Source: Megaustenia siamemsis
Lineage: Eukaryota; Mollusca; Gastropoda; Stylommatophora; Ariophantidae
Assembly: GCA_032433765.1 (NCBI GenBank)
Contig: JAVIAB010000160.1
Coordinates: 39,030,417 to 39,094,416 of the forward strand
Length of the DNA stretch: 64,000 nucleotides
Direction of reading: 5' to 3'
A model generated the notes under the pieces. It ran no database searches, was not told where the DNA came from, and saw only the letters and a list, made by a program, of their open reading frames with translations. Made by a program: the position numbers and the translations under genes. This document shows positions 32,594 to 43,331 of this stretch, in pieces; position 1 is the first letter of the stretch, and the number at the start of each line of letters is the position of its first letter.

Positions 32594-32720
32594 CTGAAAG
32601 TACCAGGAAGTATACTAATTAATATTTGAAATTATTTAAAAATAATTACTGTTATATTAACCATTAAACTACACATCAGCGCGCGCGCACACACAAGCAC
32701 GAACAACAAAACTGCTGTTT

Positions 32721-33235
32721 CTTCTTCTTCTTCTTCTTCTTCTACATTTTTAACTCCCAGTGGAGCATAGGTCTTCAACAAACACTTTCCAAGTCGTTCT
32801 GTCTTTTGCCATTCTTTTAAGATCATTCCATGTCTTCCCATCATCTTCATCTCTGCTTCCATTTGTATTCTCCAAGAATTCCTTGGTCTTCCTCTTTGTC
32901 TTTTCCCCTAGGGATCCAAAAAAGGGCATGTTGTGTAATACTCTCAGTTGGCTTCCGTAGTGTGTGTCCTATCCAGCGCCATCGTCTTCGCTGTATCTCT
33001 TTATCCACTGGTATTTGACTGATACATTTCCATAATTCTATGTTAGTGAATTTGTCCTGCCATTTCCATCCTTTTATTCTGCGTAAGCATCCATTAATGA
33101 AAGTCTGTATCTTCGTGATTGTCAATTTTGTTGTTCTCCATGTTTCACAGCCATATAATAGGACCGACTTAACATTTGAGTTGAAAATTTTTATTTTTGT
33201 ATTTACCTAATTTCTTTGGACTTCCATAAGTTGTT
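32721..33235 (-). mobile_element. 5'-truncated LINE with (GAA)n tail and 13-bp target duplication
   Basis: Minus strand: TFINGCLRRIKGWKWQDKFT, NIELWKC, EIQRRRWRWIGHTLRKPTES and KDKEEDQGILGEYKWKQR, ending in (GAA)n (TTCTTC on plus from 32721). AAAACTGCTGTTT is duplicated at 32708-32720 and 33236-33248. It inserted about 130 bp upstream of the acceptor of the receptor exon at 32319-32593. Same family as 5589-6160. Confidence 0.92.
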
Positions 33236-33329
33236 AAAACTGCTGTTTGCCTGTGATATTTTAGTTTATTTTCTCACCTGTGCTTTTCCAGGAGGTTAAA
33301 ATACACGTGTTTCTTCTATTGCATTCAAT

Positions 33330-33785
33330 TTGACTATAAGAAGCTGAGAAACTCTGAAGAGAGTTCACCTGTGCTATGTACAGCCAATTCTGACCTATGG
33401 AAGCGAATCATAGACAGTAGACAAAAACATGAAAAAAAATGTTTAGAGGCCACAGAGGTCAGATTTCTCAGAAGAATATTGAAAGTTCTCTGTGCAGCTG
33501 AAAAGACCAATGAGGGCAACACAAAAAGGGAACTGCTAAAAAACATCAGAACGAAACAATCAACATTTTTTGGGCACATCATGTCAAGAGGAAAGTTGGA
33601 ATACTTGGTTACAACTGGCAAAATACGGGGAAAGAGAAATCGGGGACGACAAAAAGAGAAAATACTGGATAGTTTGGTGCCATGGCATGGAAAACAATCA
33701 ACAACAGAACTGATACGATGCACTGTAGATAGAAAATTGTGAAAGGACATGATCGCCTACGCCAACCGGTTTGGCACATGATGAT
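33330..33785 (+). mobile_element. LINE 3' fragment, GAT-tail family, open frame kept
   Basis: Plus-strand frame of 123 codons: LCTANSDLWKRIIDS, ATEVRFLRRILKVLCAAEKT, NTKRELLKNIRTKQSTFFGH, IMSRGKLEYLVTTGKIRGKR and ILDSLVPWHGKQSTTELIRC. It ends CCTACGCCAACCGGTTTGGC followed by ATGATGATG. It aligns with 4770-5235, and its 3' end is the complement of the 26020-26050 sequence. Confidence 0.85.
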
Positions 33786-34159
33786 GAGAGGAAACTGTAT
33801 TTCAAAATAAGAAAAAAAAAGTTTGGTGATTAAGAATAGAAAACTGCATCGACCGAAAACCTCAGATTTGCCAATCTTTTAATTACGATAATTACTCTAC
33901 TGAAATATCATTTATATATAAATATTTACTTTAGCTAAATAAATAGGTTTTATGGCCGGTGTCGAAGACTGGAACCACTTCCATAAAACATCAGTTTGAG
34001 AACAAGGGGGATGTTCTAGGCTCAGGACATTATTCATATGTTATATATAGTTTTCAAGATTAATACTTAAAAATCATTAGGGAACAGGCAAATAATTGAA
34101 AAGCTGCGGTAGAGCTGGTGCACTTGATCATCTAACATGTAGTTATAGATAGTTGTGCT
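33786..34159. other. Intronic spacer
   Basis: AT-rich, no recognised features. Confidence 0.45.
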
Positions 34160-34262
34160 TCACCGTTTGTTGTCGTTGTCCCTGTATTCTGAAGAAGGCC
34201 ACAGGCCGAAACGTCAGTATTGTATTGTTCCTTCCTTGTAAAGCTGTCATCATATCTTGGGG
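34160..34262 (+). other. Hammerhead-like motif element, best copy
   Basis: CTGAAGAAGGCCACAGGCCG then AAACGTC at 34189-34215: CTGANGA, an A, a GGCC-ACA-GGCC stem-loop, then GAAAC. This is followed by AGTATTGTATTG and TTGTAAAGCTGTCATC. The layout resembles a type I hammerhead core (CUGANGA - stem II - GAAA) except for one extra A before stem II. Such motifs are associated with Penelope-like retroelements in other animals, but no Penelope protein is seen here. Confidence 0.5.
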
Positions 34263-34547
34263 TGTTTATCACACCCCACCAGTGGCTCCTTAAAAATCAT
34301 TACCCTGGGATGAAATCAAACAGCTGTGTCACACATGCACCCAAGCACACCAAACACAAACATACACACAACTCAAGACGAAGAAGCAAAAGCGAAGAAA
34401 AAGAACAAGTTTTCTTTAGAAACAAAAAGTATGCAGCAGTTTGAACTTGTCTTTAAGTAGCTCACAGCTCAAGGCAAATAACAACGTCAGAGGTCAACAA
34501 AATAAGTCCAGAGTTGAAGAGTGTAGTCTAGATTTTTATGTGTGGGA

Positions 34548-34672
34548 CCAAGACGGCACTGACGTAATGCTGACCACATTACTAAAAATGTGCTGATTGT
34601 TAAAATATATGGGCATGATATCATCTTTCGTATACGTCACACTCGAAGCATGACGGTGATCTTTCTTGTTCT
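34548..34672 (+). mobile_element. SINE family A, strongly diverged 3' part
   Basis: ACGGCACTGACGTAATGCTG, ACCACATTACTAAAAATGTG and TATACGTCACACTCGAAGCA followed by TGACGG parallel the 3' half of family A, with many changes. Confidence 0.55.
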
Positions 34673-34685
34673 GTCGGGTACTTTA

Positions 34686-34757
34686 CAGTAGATGGATGAA
34701 GAGAATTGAGGTGAATGAAGAAAATTGAGATGAATGAAGAGAATTAGGATGAATAAA
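34686..34757. repeat. 19-bp satellite, left stub
   Basis: Three to four units of GAATGAAGAGAATTGAGAT. The stub ends with AGGATGAATAAA (34746-34757), the left target duplication of the LINE. The array continues at 38811. Confidence 0.93.
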
Positions 34758-34947
34758 CCCCATCAAGGCCAGCTCCTTGTCGTGGGGATGGGGCTTAACA
34801 GTCACCAGGGACTGAAAACCAAGACTGGCCAGGCCTTCCTACACCCGTGCAAGACCACAGTCTGCTCTAGCAATTTTAAGTGCTGAAGTCGGAGGCAACC
34901 AGCCAAAAGGCGCACTACAAAAATCAGGATGCCACGCACTCACGCCA

Positions 34948-36520
34948 ATGGGAAGCATGCCTATAACTGCAAATCGATATGGCACTCGCCCTGTGATGGA
35001 CACTCAGGCAGGTGCAGCGCCGGGCCCTCAGCCTCGAAAGGGCCCAACCTATATTACTGGATGTCCTTCTCAATCGCTCTGTGGAGTCAGGGGGCGAGAG
35101 AATAGAGTTACTGGCCAACCCAAAATAAGACCACTCAAAATAATGCACTGGAATGCTGAAGGCATCAACAGCAAAAGAGATGGGTACAGTAAAAAGATAG
35201 AATTAGAAAATATCCTGCATGAAGAACAAGTAAGCATATGCTGTTTGCAGGAAACCCATCTAAACAACGACATAGCCTTGAAGATTAGGGGATACCAGTG
35301 CTACCGATCTGACAGGAAAAACAGACAAAAGGGCGGAATACTGACTCTTGTAAGGAACAACATTAATGCATGTCAGATTGAAGTGTATATGGATGGGGCG
35401 GAATATCAAATACTGCACCTCAGGACAGGAAATACAGACTTCCATCTACTAAACTACTACTGTCCGAGTGACCGCCCACTAGCACTAGACACAATTACAT
35501 TAAAAGAAAGAATAATTGTATGTGGAGACTTTAACAGCCATTCACAGAGCTGGGGCTATGAAGATATGGACAAGAGAGGTGAAGAACTTGAAAATTGGCA
35601 GGATGACAATGGGCTTATACTATTAAACCAGGCAACAGATCCACCAACATTCTATTCCAGATCATGGCATACCACATCTACACCAGACCTTGCTTTCCAT
35701 TCACCAGACCTGGATTGGAATATCACACGTATTGTTGGGAAACAACTTGGAGGCAGCGACCACCGACCTGTCTTTTTAGTGGTGCAAAATGAGGCCGTCA
35801 GGGAGAGCAGCACTCTCTCCAGATGGAATTACAAAAAGGCAGACTGGAAAATGTATCAACATTACACCAGTGTACTGACTAAAGATCTAAATACAGACAG
35901 AGACATCAACAAAATAGTTGATGAATTCAGTAGACTAATAATACAAGCTGCCAGTGAAACAATACCCAGAGGGGCACGGAAACACTACAAACCATACTGG
36001 AATAGTGAACTAGAGCAACTGCACAATGACATGGAAACATCTCGAAAACAAGCAGAAAATAACCCCTGCCAGGAACACCACAATAACTATCAGCATGCTA
36101 AAGCCAAATTTCAATGGGCTAAACTACAAGCCAGACGGAGAAGTTGGAAAGAGAAAACAGAGTACATGAATCTAGAACGAGACACAAGAAAAGTGTGGAA
36201 GCTTGTAAAACAGCTGAATGATGAGGGTACAGAAGGGAACACAAAAATTACACTGAAGAAGGATGGAAACATTCTAACAGGTAAACATGCAGCAAATCAC
36301 TTTGCAGACTCCTTTGCAAATGACAACAATATTGAAATTAGCCTAGAGAAACGTCAAGAGACCCGTCTAAAACAACAAAATGCAAGACAAGAAGAGACTG
36401 CACATGAAGTCATGGAAATACCCATTACACAAAGAGAGCTAGAGCTGGCAATATCCAAATTAAAAATGAAAAAGTCACCAGGTAGTGATGGAGTGTCTAA
36501 TGAAATGATTAAGAACTTGG
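34948..36520 (+). pseudogene. LINE polyprotein part 1: APE endonuclease and RT fingers
   Basis: The frame from 34948 carries the AP-endonuclease signature series: MHWNAEGINS at about residue 66, LQETH, KGGILTLVRN, NYYCPSD, VCGDFNSHSQSWGY, RGEELENW, STPDLAFHS and GSDHRPV near residue 270. A coiled-coil-like K/E/Q-rich stretch and KMKKSPGSDGVSNEMIKNL follow; KSPGxDG is the usual entry motif of LINE reverse transcriptases. The endonuclease nicks target DNA for target-primed reverse transcription. All core motifs look intact. The frame is lost just after MIKNLE, at about 36520, and the continuation runs to an out-of-frame stop at 36657. The start codon is uncertain; the first AUG of the frame is used. 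Confidence 0.9.
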
Positions 36521-36576
36521 AACTGCAGCTAAAGCAAAACTACTGCAGATCTACAACATTTGCTGGATCACAGGTA

Positions 36577-37314
36577 AAGTGCCACAGCATGGAGAGAAGC
36601 AATTATGATACCATTACTAAAGCCAGGAAAAGATGGTTCAATGACATCCAGCTATAGACCAATCAGCCTTACAAGCTGTTTGTGTAAAACAATGGAACGT
36701 ATAATCAATCTCAGACTGCAGTGGTACCTGGAAAGTGAAAATCTCCTTGTCCCACAACAAGCAGGCTTTAGACAGTGTTACTCTACCGAAGATCAGGCAA
36801 CCTATCTTTCCCAGGAAATTGAGGATGCGTTTCAAGAAAAGAAACTGGTACTAGCAGCATGGATAGACCTAAAGAAAGCATTTGATAAGGTATGGAAGGA
36901 AGGGCTTTTGAAGAAACTGAGAAATTATGGAGTAAATGGCAGGATGTACAAATGGGTCAAAGCATACCTGCATAACAGGAGAGCCAGAGTGCAACTGGAT
37001 GGTCTTAAGAGTAAGAAGGTCTTACTGCGCCAGGGCGTTCCACAGGGAGGGGTACTATCTCCAACACTTTTCTGATCTACATCAATGACCTAGTTACTGA
37101 ACTACCACATGGTATCAAAGTGGCAATGTATGCAGATGACTTGGTAATGTGGTGCACAGAGGAGTATGCAACAGTGGCCTCCAAATTGTTACAAAGAGCT
37201 ATGAATGCACTGAATTCATGGACAAATAGATGGTGTATCAGCATCAATACAGACAAATGCAGTACTACACTTTTCACTCTTTCCCAAAACAAAAAGCAGG
37301 AGCCATCTATATAA
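36577..37314 (+). pseudogene. LINE polyprotein part 2: reverse transcriptase palm
   Basis: Resuming after a frame change, MIPLLKPGKDG, YRPISLTSCLCKTMERIIN, QAGFRQCYSTEDQ, WIDLKKAFDKVWKEGLLKKL and RQGVPQGGVLSPTLF are the ordered RT blocks, including the first catalytic aspartate in AxxDxxKAFD-type context. A further frame change at about 37073 separates the PQG block from IYINDL and the YADDLVMW box (about 37126-37155) with the second and third catalytic aspartates. All catalytic residues are visible, but in two frames. Together these blocks would copy the element RNA at the nicked target. Confidence 0.88.
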
Positions 37315-38777
37315 ACAATGAGCCTGTGAAAGAAGACATACAGGCTACGTATCTCGGAGTTACATTTGATAACAAACTATCTTGGAAACAGCAGATAAAT
37401 AAGGCAACCCAAAAAGCAAGGAGAAAATTGGCTATTCTAAGAAAGCTGTGTGGAACTACGTGGGGTGCGAGTGGGAAAATACTCAGTAAAGTTTACCAAC
37501 AGAGTATACGCCCACATTTAGAATATGGATCATCTGCATGGTGTTCAGCATCAAACACCACACTTCAAGAACTGGATAAAGTACAAAACCAGGCACTTAG
37601 GGTCATCACAGGAGCAATGAAATCAACACCAATATTAGAGATGGAGAAATTGTGGAGGATACCAGCACTGAGAGAACGGAGGGACACAAAGGTGCTGATA
37701 CAGGCAGAAAAATTTGCTTGCATGCCGAGACATCCAATGAAGGACCGATTCCAAAATCTTGCATTGGGACGACTTAAGAGAAGCAGTTTTATCCACCAAG
37801 CCAAGCGTATTAGTAGACAAACACCAGACATGCCAAGAGCTGTTAACCCCCTACTGCCCATACCAGAACAGACTCCCTGGACAGAGGAATCTGGATTATC
37901 AGTTCAAATACGGACAGAAGTGAAAGGAATAGTTGATAAAGAGGAACAGAATAGTCTACAGCGAAAAACAATAACTCTCAGTTTCCTGGATGAAGAATAC
38001 CCACAAGACCTATGGATTCGTGTGTATACAGATGGATCAGCACAGAATGCAGTAAAAAATGGGGGAGCAGGTGCATATATAGAATACCCAAATAACACTA
38101 GGGATATGAATAAAATAGCAACAGGGAAATATTGTCACAATTATGATGCAGAAATACAAGCAATAAAGTTAGCAATAGAAAAACTGCTGAACATTAATCT
38201 TAGCCCGCAGCCTGTAGTGTTTTTGACAGATGCAAGATCAGTACTCCAGGCACTACAATCCAGAAAATTACCACATCTGCAGACCTTATTGACTGAACTC
38301 TGCAAGCACCACAGGGTTGCCCTGCAGTGGATCCCATCTCACTGTGGAATACCAGGAAATGAGAAAGCAGATCAGTTGGCAAAGGAAGGTTCAACAGGCA
38401 CACAACTAGATACACCTGTTACATACCATCATAAGAAACAGATAATCAAATCAATCAGAGGACCACAAGCCCCAAATCAGGATGCCTTTTATAATATGAA
38501 TAGATATGAACAAGTTATCATTATACGTCTCAGAACAGGACACAATCGACTCCATAGTCACATGTATACAAAATTCAAGATCGGCACCTCAACTACTTGT
38601 ACATGTGGACAGGCGCCCCAGACTGCTGAACACATACTTCAAGACTGCACTGAATATAGTAGACTGAGGAAAATCCATTGGCCCATAGATACAACACTAC
38701 AGACAAAACTATATGGGCCACTGCAAGAATTACAAAAGACAGTAACATTTATACAGGAAACGACATTGCAGATATAG
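37300..38777 (+). pseudogene. LINE polyprotein part 3: RT thumb, RNase H, CCHC end
   Basis: An open frame of about 490 codons continues after a frame change near 37300. YLGVTFDNKLSWKQQINKAT begins the thumb; LEYGSSAW and KVQNQALRVITGA are typical connection motifs. The RNase H domain follows with VYTDGSAQNA, NYDAEIQAI, FLTDARSVLQAL and WIPSHCGIPGNEKADQLAK, giving the D-E-D-(H)-D set. After that comes IIIRLRTGHNRLHSHMYTKF and a CTCGQAPQTAEHILQDC knuckle. The frame ends at a stop at 38775-38777, and 33 bases later the GATA tail begins. A homologous truncated copy is at 45404-45866. Confidence 0.9.
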
Positions 38778-38810
38778 ACAATGCTTCAGGCGAACGAAAG
38801 ATAGATAGAT

Positions 38811-40757
38811 AGGATGAATAAAGAGAATTGAGATGAATTGAAGAGAATTAAGATGAATGAAGAGAATTAAGATGAATGAAGAGAATTAGGATGAATGAAG
38901 AGAATTGAGATGAATGAAGAGAATTAAGATGAATGAAGAGAATTAAGATGAATGAAGAGAATTGAGATGAATGAAGAGAATTGAGGTGAATGAAGAGAAT
39001 TGAGGTGAATGAAGAGAATTGAGATGAATGAAGAGAATTGAGGTGAATGAAGAGAATTGAGATGAATGAAGAGAATTGAGATGAATGAAGAGAATTGAGA
39101 TGAATGAAGAGAATTGAGGTGAATGAAGAGAATTGAGATGAATGAAGAGAATTGAGGTGAATGAAGAGAATTAGGATGAATGAAGAGAATTGATATGAAT
39201 GATGAGAATTAGGATGAATGAAGAGAATTGAGATGAATGAAGAGAATTGAGATGAATGAAGAAAATTAAGATGAATGAAGAGAATTGAGGTGAATGAAGA
39301 GAATTGAGATGAATGAAGAGAATTAGGATGAATGAAGAGAATTGAGATGAATGAAGAGAATTGAGATGAATTGAAGAGAATTGAGATGAATGAAGAGAAT
39401 TAGGATGAATGAAGAGAATTGAGGTGAATGAAGAGAATGAGATGAATGAAGAGAATTAGGATGAATGAAGAGAGTTAAGATGAATGAAGAGAATTGAGAT
39501 GAATGAAGAGAATTGAGGTGAATGAAGAGAATTGAAGTGAATGAAGAGAATTGAGATAAATGAAGAGAATTGAGGTGAATGAAGAGAATTGAGATGAATG
39601 AAGAGAATTGAGATGAATGAAGAGAATTGAGATGAATTAAGAGAATTGAGGTGAATGAAGAGAATTGAGATGAATGAAGAGAATTGAGGTGAATGAAGAG
39701 AATTGAGATGAATGAAGAGAATTGATATGAATGAAGAGAATTAGGATGAATGAAGAGAATTGAGATGAATGAAGAGAATTATGATGAATGAAGAGAAATA
39801 AGATGAATGAAGAGAATTGAGGTGAATGAAGAGAATTGAGATGAATGAAGAGAATTGAGATGAATGAAGAGAATTGAGGTGAACGAAGAGAATTAAGATG
39901 AATGAAGAGAATTGAGATGAATGAAGAGAATTAGGATGAATGAAGAGAATTGAGATGAATGAAGAGAATTAGGATGAATGAGAGAATTGAGGTGAATGAA
40001 GAGAATTAGGATGAATGAAGAGAATTGAGGTGAATGAAAATAATTGAGATAAATGAAGAGAATTAGGATGAATGAAGAGAATTGAGATTAATGAAGAGAA
40101 TTAGGATGAATGAAGAGAATTGAGATGAATGAAGAGAATTGAGATGAATGAACAGAATTAGGATGAATGAAGAGAATTGAGATGAATGAAGAGAATTAAG
40201 ATGAATGAAGAGAATTAAGATGAATGAAGAGAATTGAGGTGAATGAAGAGAACTGAGGTAAATGAAGAGAATTGAGGTGAATGAAGAGAATTAGGATGAA
40301 TGAAGAGAATTGAGATGAATGAAGAGAATTAGGATGAATGAAGAGAATTGAGATGAATGAAGAGAATTGAGATGAATGAAGAGAATTAAGATGAATGAAG
40401 AGAATTGAGATGAATGAAGAGAATTGAGATGAATGAAGAGAATTGAGATGAATGAAGAGAATTAAGATGAATGAAGATAATTGAGATGAATGAAGAGAAT
40501 TGAGATGAATGAAGAAAATTAAGATGAATGAAGGGAATTAAGATGAATGAAGAGAATTAAGATGAATGAAGAGAATTGAGATGAATGAAGAGAATTAGGA
40601 TGAATGAAGAGAATTGTGATGAATGAAGAGAATTAAGATGAATGAAGAGAATTGAGATGAATGAAGAGAATTGAGATGAATGAAGAGAATTAAGATGAAT
40701 GAAGAGAATTAAGATGAATGAAGAGAATTACGACGAATGAAGAGAATTAAGATGAAT
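38811..40757. repeat. 19-bp satellite, main block, about 102 copies
   Basis: Unit GAATGAAGAGAATTGAGAT with two variable bases (GAGATG, GAGGTG, TAAGATG, TAGGATG). Occasional 18- or 20-bp units occur (about 39365, 39437 and 39980). The variant order looks irregular without a clear higher-order period. Confidence 0.97.
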
Positions 40758-41215
40758 GCAGCAAAAAAGACTTTGTAAAGATAAAGTTATATTTTTAAAA
40801 AAATCATTACTTAATTGATTTCAGCAGCTAAAAATGAGATACTTTGCGGATTGAAGTATTTCATGTTTAATCTTTACAATATTTAAGTTTCATGATTGTG
40901 TTGCGCTAATAAAAGAATGAGAAGCGAGAAACTATGGCACAATTATCAAATATAACTCGTTTTTGTGACATTAAATATTGCCGCTGCAGTTATGAAACAT
41001 TTATGCTATACTCAATTAAAAAATATGAAGGTATCAACATCTAATACAAAACTATTTAAAATAGAAACATTTCTATAACAGTGCAACAATCAAGTATCTT
41101 TATTTGAACTACCTCACCTCTGCCCCCCAGTCGTCACGACAAAGAAAGAAATAGTAAACGTTACTATCACAAAATCAGAAACACTGAATAATGCTTTTTT
41201 TGCTGGAGCTAAAAG
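40758..41215. other. AT-rich intronic spacer
   Basis: No recognised features. Confidence 0.5.
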
Positions 41216-41277
41216 ACTCCCACTAAAGTACACAAATTTAATAATTTTATTTTCTTACATTTTAAAACACTCCCATT
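41216..41277. repeat. 53-bp tandem repeat, left block
   Basis: One unit plus nine bases of ACTCCCACTAAAGTACACAA plus ATTTAATAATTTTATTTTCT and TACATTTTAAAAC. It ends with AACACTCCCATT (41266-41277), which is repeated at 42142-42153 on the other side of a LINE. Confidence 0.85.
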
Positions 41278-42141
41278 CCTTCCCTCTTCTTCCTCTTTCT
41301 CTTCTCACTGATACCTAAAAGGTGTCGTGGTTTATATCATTTGTCGTTCTTGAGCTGCTCGAACTGTCTGAATTAGTGATTTTCCTTTGTTGTTACATGT
41401 CTCTGTCACTGCATCTATCCATCTTCTTCTGGGTCTTCCTCTTGGTCTTTTTCCATGCATTCTCGAGAAGAATGCCCTTGATGGTGATTGGTAAGGATTC
41501 ATTCTGACCAGGTGACCAAACCATTTAAGTTGTTGTTGTTCTATATATGCTTGGCAGGGTTTTGTTCCTACTATTTTTCTTATGGTTTCATTTGGTATTC
41601 TATCTCTTCTTGTCTTGTTTGTTACTTTTCTCAAGCAACGCATCTCACGTGTATTGATCTTTCTTAAATGTGATTTAGAAAGGGTCCATGTTTGACTTTC
41701 ATAGCACAAAGTTGGTATGAAGATGCTATTTATCATTTGTTGTTTAGCTGGCATAGAAATGTTTGGATGTCTTAGCAATGGTGAAAGCTGGTATGTGACA
41801 GCATTTGCTTTTTTTTTATTCTAATGTCAATTTCTCTGTCTAGTTTTCCATCTTCTGTGAACATTGTGCCTAAATACTTGAATTCCTCTACTTGTTTTAT
41901 TTCTTTATCTTTGATCTTGATGTTTAATGGGTGTCTTAATTTGCTTATTCTTATAGCCTCTGTTTTTGATGTGTTAATTTTCATACTGTAGTTTGTGCAG
42001 CTTTTATCTAGAGATGTTAAATGCTGTTGTAGCAGGTTTTCATCCTCATATATTAGGCATTGGTCATCTGCGAAGAGTAGCTCGTTGATGTTGGAGTTTT
42101 CTACCTCTATGTTATTATTTGTTTTGTCCTTATTGTTGGTT
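41278..42141 (-). mobile_element. RTE-like LINE fragment with RT FADD box, inserted in a 53-bp array
   Basis: 864 bp with a 12-bp duplication AACACTCCCATT on both sides. On the minus strand the frame from 42141 to about 41780 reads NINELLFADDQCLIYEDENL (catalytic FADD), MKINTSKTEAIRISK and VEEFKYLGTMFTEDGKLDRE. After one frame change at about 41775-41815 the frame 41778-41332 reads LLRHPNISMPAKQQMINSIF, PTLCYESQTWTLSKSHLRKI, EMRCLRKVTNKTRRDRIPNE and GKRPRGRPRRRWIDAVTETC. The 3' end is purine-rich. This is one of the better preserved RTE-like copies, but 5'-truncated and frame-broken. A tiny 3' stub of the same family is at 43857-43937. Confidence 0.92.
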
Positions 42142-42315
42142 AACACTCCCATTAATGTACACAAATTTAATAATTTTCTTTTCTCAAATTTTAAAACATT
42201 CCCACTAATGTACACAAATTTAGTAATTTTCTTTTCTTACATTTTAAAACACTCCCATTAATGTACACAAATTTAATAATTTTCTTTTCTCTAATTTTAA
42301 AACACTCCCACTAAT
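42142..42315. repeat. 53-bp tandem repeat, right block
   Basis: A little over three units of ACTCCCATTAATGTACACAA plus ATTTAATAATTTTCTTTTCT and CTAATTTTAAAAC, starting with the right copy of the LINE target duplication. Units alternate CATTAATG and CACTAATG. Confidence 0.88.
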
Positions 42316-42439
42316 GAAGAAATAATGAATACTGTCCTGTTGCTCTATATAAAAACACACTGATGTAAACGAATGTGATTTATATTATCTTTCTTCATTG
42401 TTTTAGACATCATGGAGATGTCACATCTAAATATTAATG
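42316..42439. other. Spacer
   Basis: No recognised features. Confidence 0.4.
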
Positions 42440-43071
42440 GGCATATATAATTAATAAATTATTTGTGCTGATGACACTGTTTTTACTAGAAGAAAATCCT
42501 GAAGAATTGCAACTATTTAACAAAATAAAGAAGGCACACAAAGAATGTAGTTTAGATATAAATATTATGAAGACGAAAACTGTAATTGTAAACAGAGATA
42601 ACACAGACAAACAAATACAAGTGGATATCGAAGTAGACTGGAAGAAACTAGACAGAGTTCAAGAATATAACTGTCTTGGACATACTATAACAAAAAATGA
42701 AAATGTAAGACAGAAAAACATAAAAGAATAAGAATGGCAAAAATCAATTTTAACATGTAAAACATTATCACATTAAAGCAGATAACATAAGAATTAAAAC
42801 TACACGAAGTGAAATGTTATATCTATTCACAATTCCTAAACAGTGCAGAAACATGGACATTGCACTAAAATAAAAACAGAGCAGAAAATCAAAGTCTTTG
42901 AAATGTGGATTTATAGAAAAATGAGGAAAACTATGTGGAAGAAAAAGACGACGAACACGGAATCCCTAAATGAACTGAAATTGAAGAAAAAATTACTTAA
43001 CACAATTCGAACAAAACATATTTTGGGTTATGCGAAGAGGCCCAATGCCCTATTAAAAGTCAACTTTGAGG
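42440..43071 (+). mobile_element. RTE-like LINE fragment, 5' portion, split by a SINE
   Basis: It begins at the RT catalytic box (ICADDTVFTR in one frame) and continues in another frame with NPEELQLFNKIKKAHKECSL, MKTKTVIVNRDN, RVQEYNCLGHTITKNENVRQ, then the AENQSL-like and FEMWIYRKMRKTMWKKKTTN region. Several frame changes and stops are present. It is interrupted at 43072 by a family A SINE; the 3' end resumes at 43332. Confidence 0.85.
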
Positions 43072-43331
43072 TAAAAAGCTCAGTGGTTAGTGAACTGCAC
43101 TACAAAGGATAAAAGATAGGGTTCGATCCCAACCGACGGCTTCCGGGTTCACCCAGCCCTATGTGGGTACCGGTTTTTTTCTGGGAAAGTAAAGCGGCAC
43201 GGGCGTAATACCGACCACATTACCCCGAAAATCATGTGCTGAAGGTCTGTAAAATTTATGGTCACTAACACCATATTCCCTATTCCCTATACGCCACTTG
43301 GCGTGACGGGGGCTCTTTAATTTACTTTTGT
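43072..43331 (+). mobile_element. tRNA-derived SINE, family A, inserted in a LINE
   Basis: A nearly full SINE from AGCTCAGTGGTTAGTGAACT to GACGGGGGCTCTTTAATTTA with T-rich end. TTTGAGG stands on both sides (43065-43071 and 43332-43338) as the probable target duplication. Relative to other copies it has CCCTATTCCCTATACGCC, a local duplication of CCCTATT. Confidence 0.9.

Larger units (their letters stand above)
34758..38810 (+). mobile_element. Near-complete I-superfamily LINE (APE, RT, RNase H)
   Basis: A 4,053-bp element bounded by the 12-bp target duplication AGGATGAATAAA (34746-34757 and 38811-38822) inside the 19-bp satellite. After about 190 bp of leader come, in order, an APE-type endonuclease, a reverse transcriptase with YADD, a thumb/connection region, an RNase H domain and a C-terminal CCHC-like knuckle. 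The 3' end is ATAGATAGATAG, a (GATA)n tail. No separate ORF1/gag-like reading frame is visible in the leader. At least four frame changes (about 36520, 36576, 37073 and 37300) break the polyprotein, so this copy cannot be autonomous as sequenced. The RNase H domain plus simple-repeat tail fits the I/Nimb-like group rather than RTE. The relatively few lesions and perfect target duplication suggest a fairly recent insertion. Confidence 0.95.

Noticed and set aside
34948..36657. Host AP-endonuclease gene
   Set aside because: The endonuclease is followed by KSPGSDG and reverse transcriptase blocks and is bounded by a target duplication, so it is a LINE domain.
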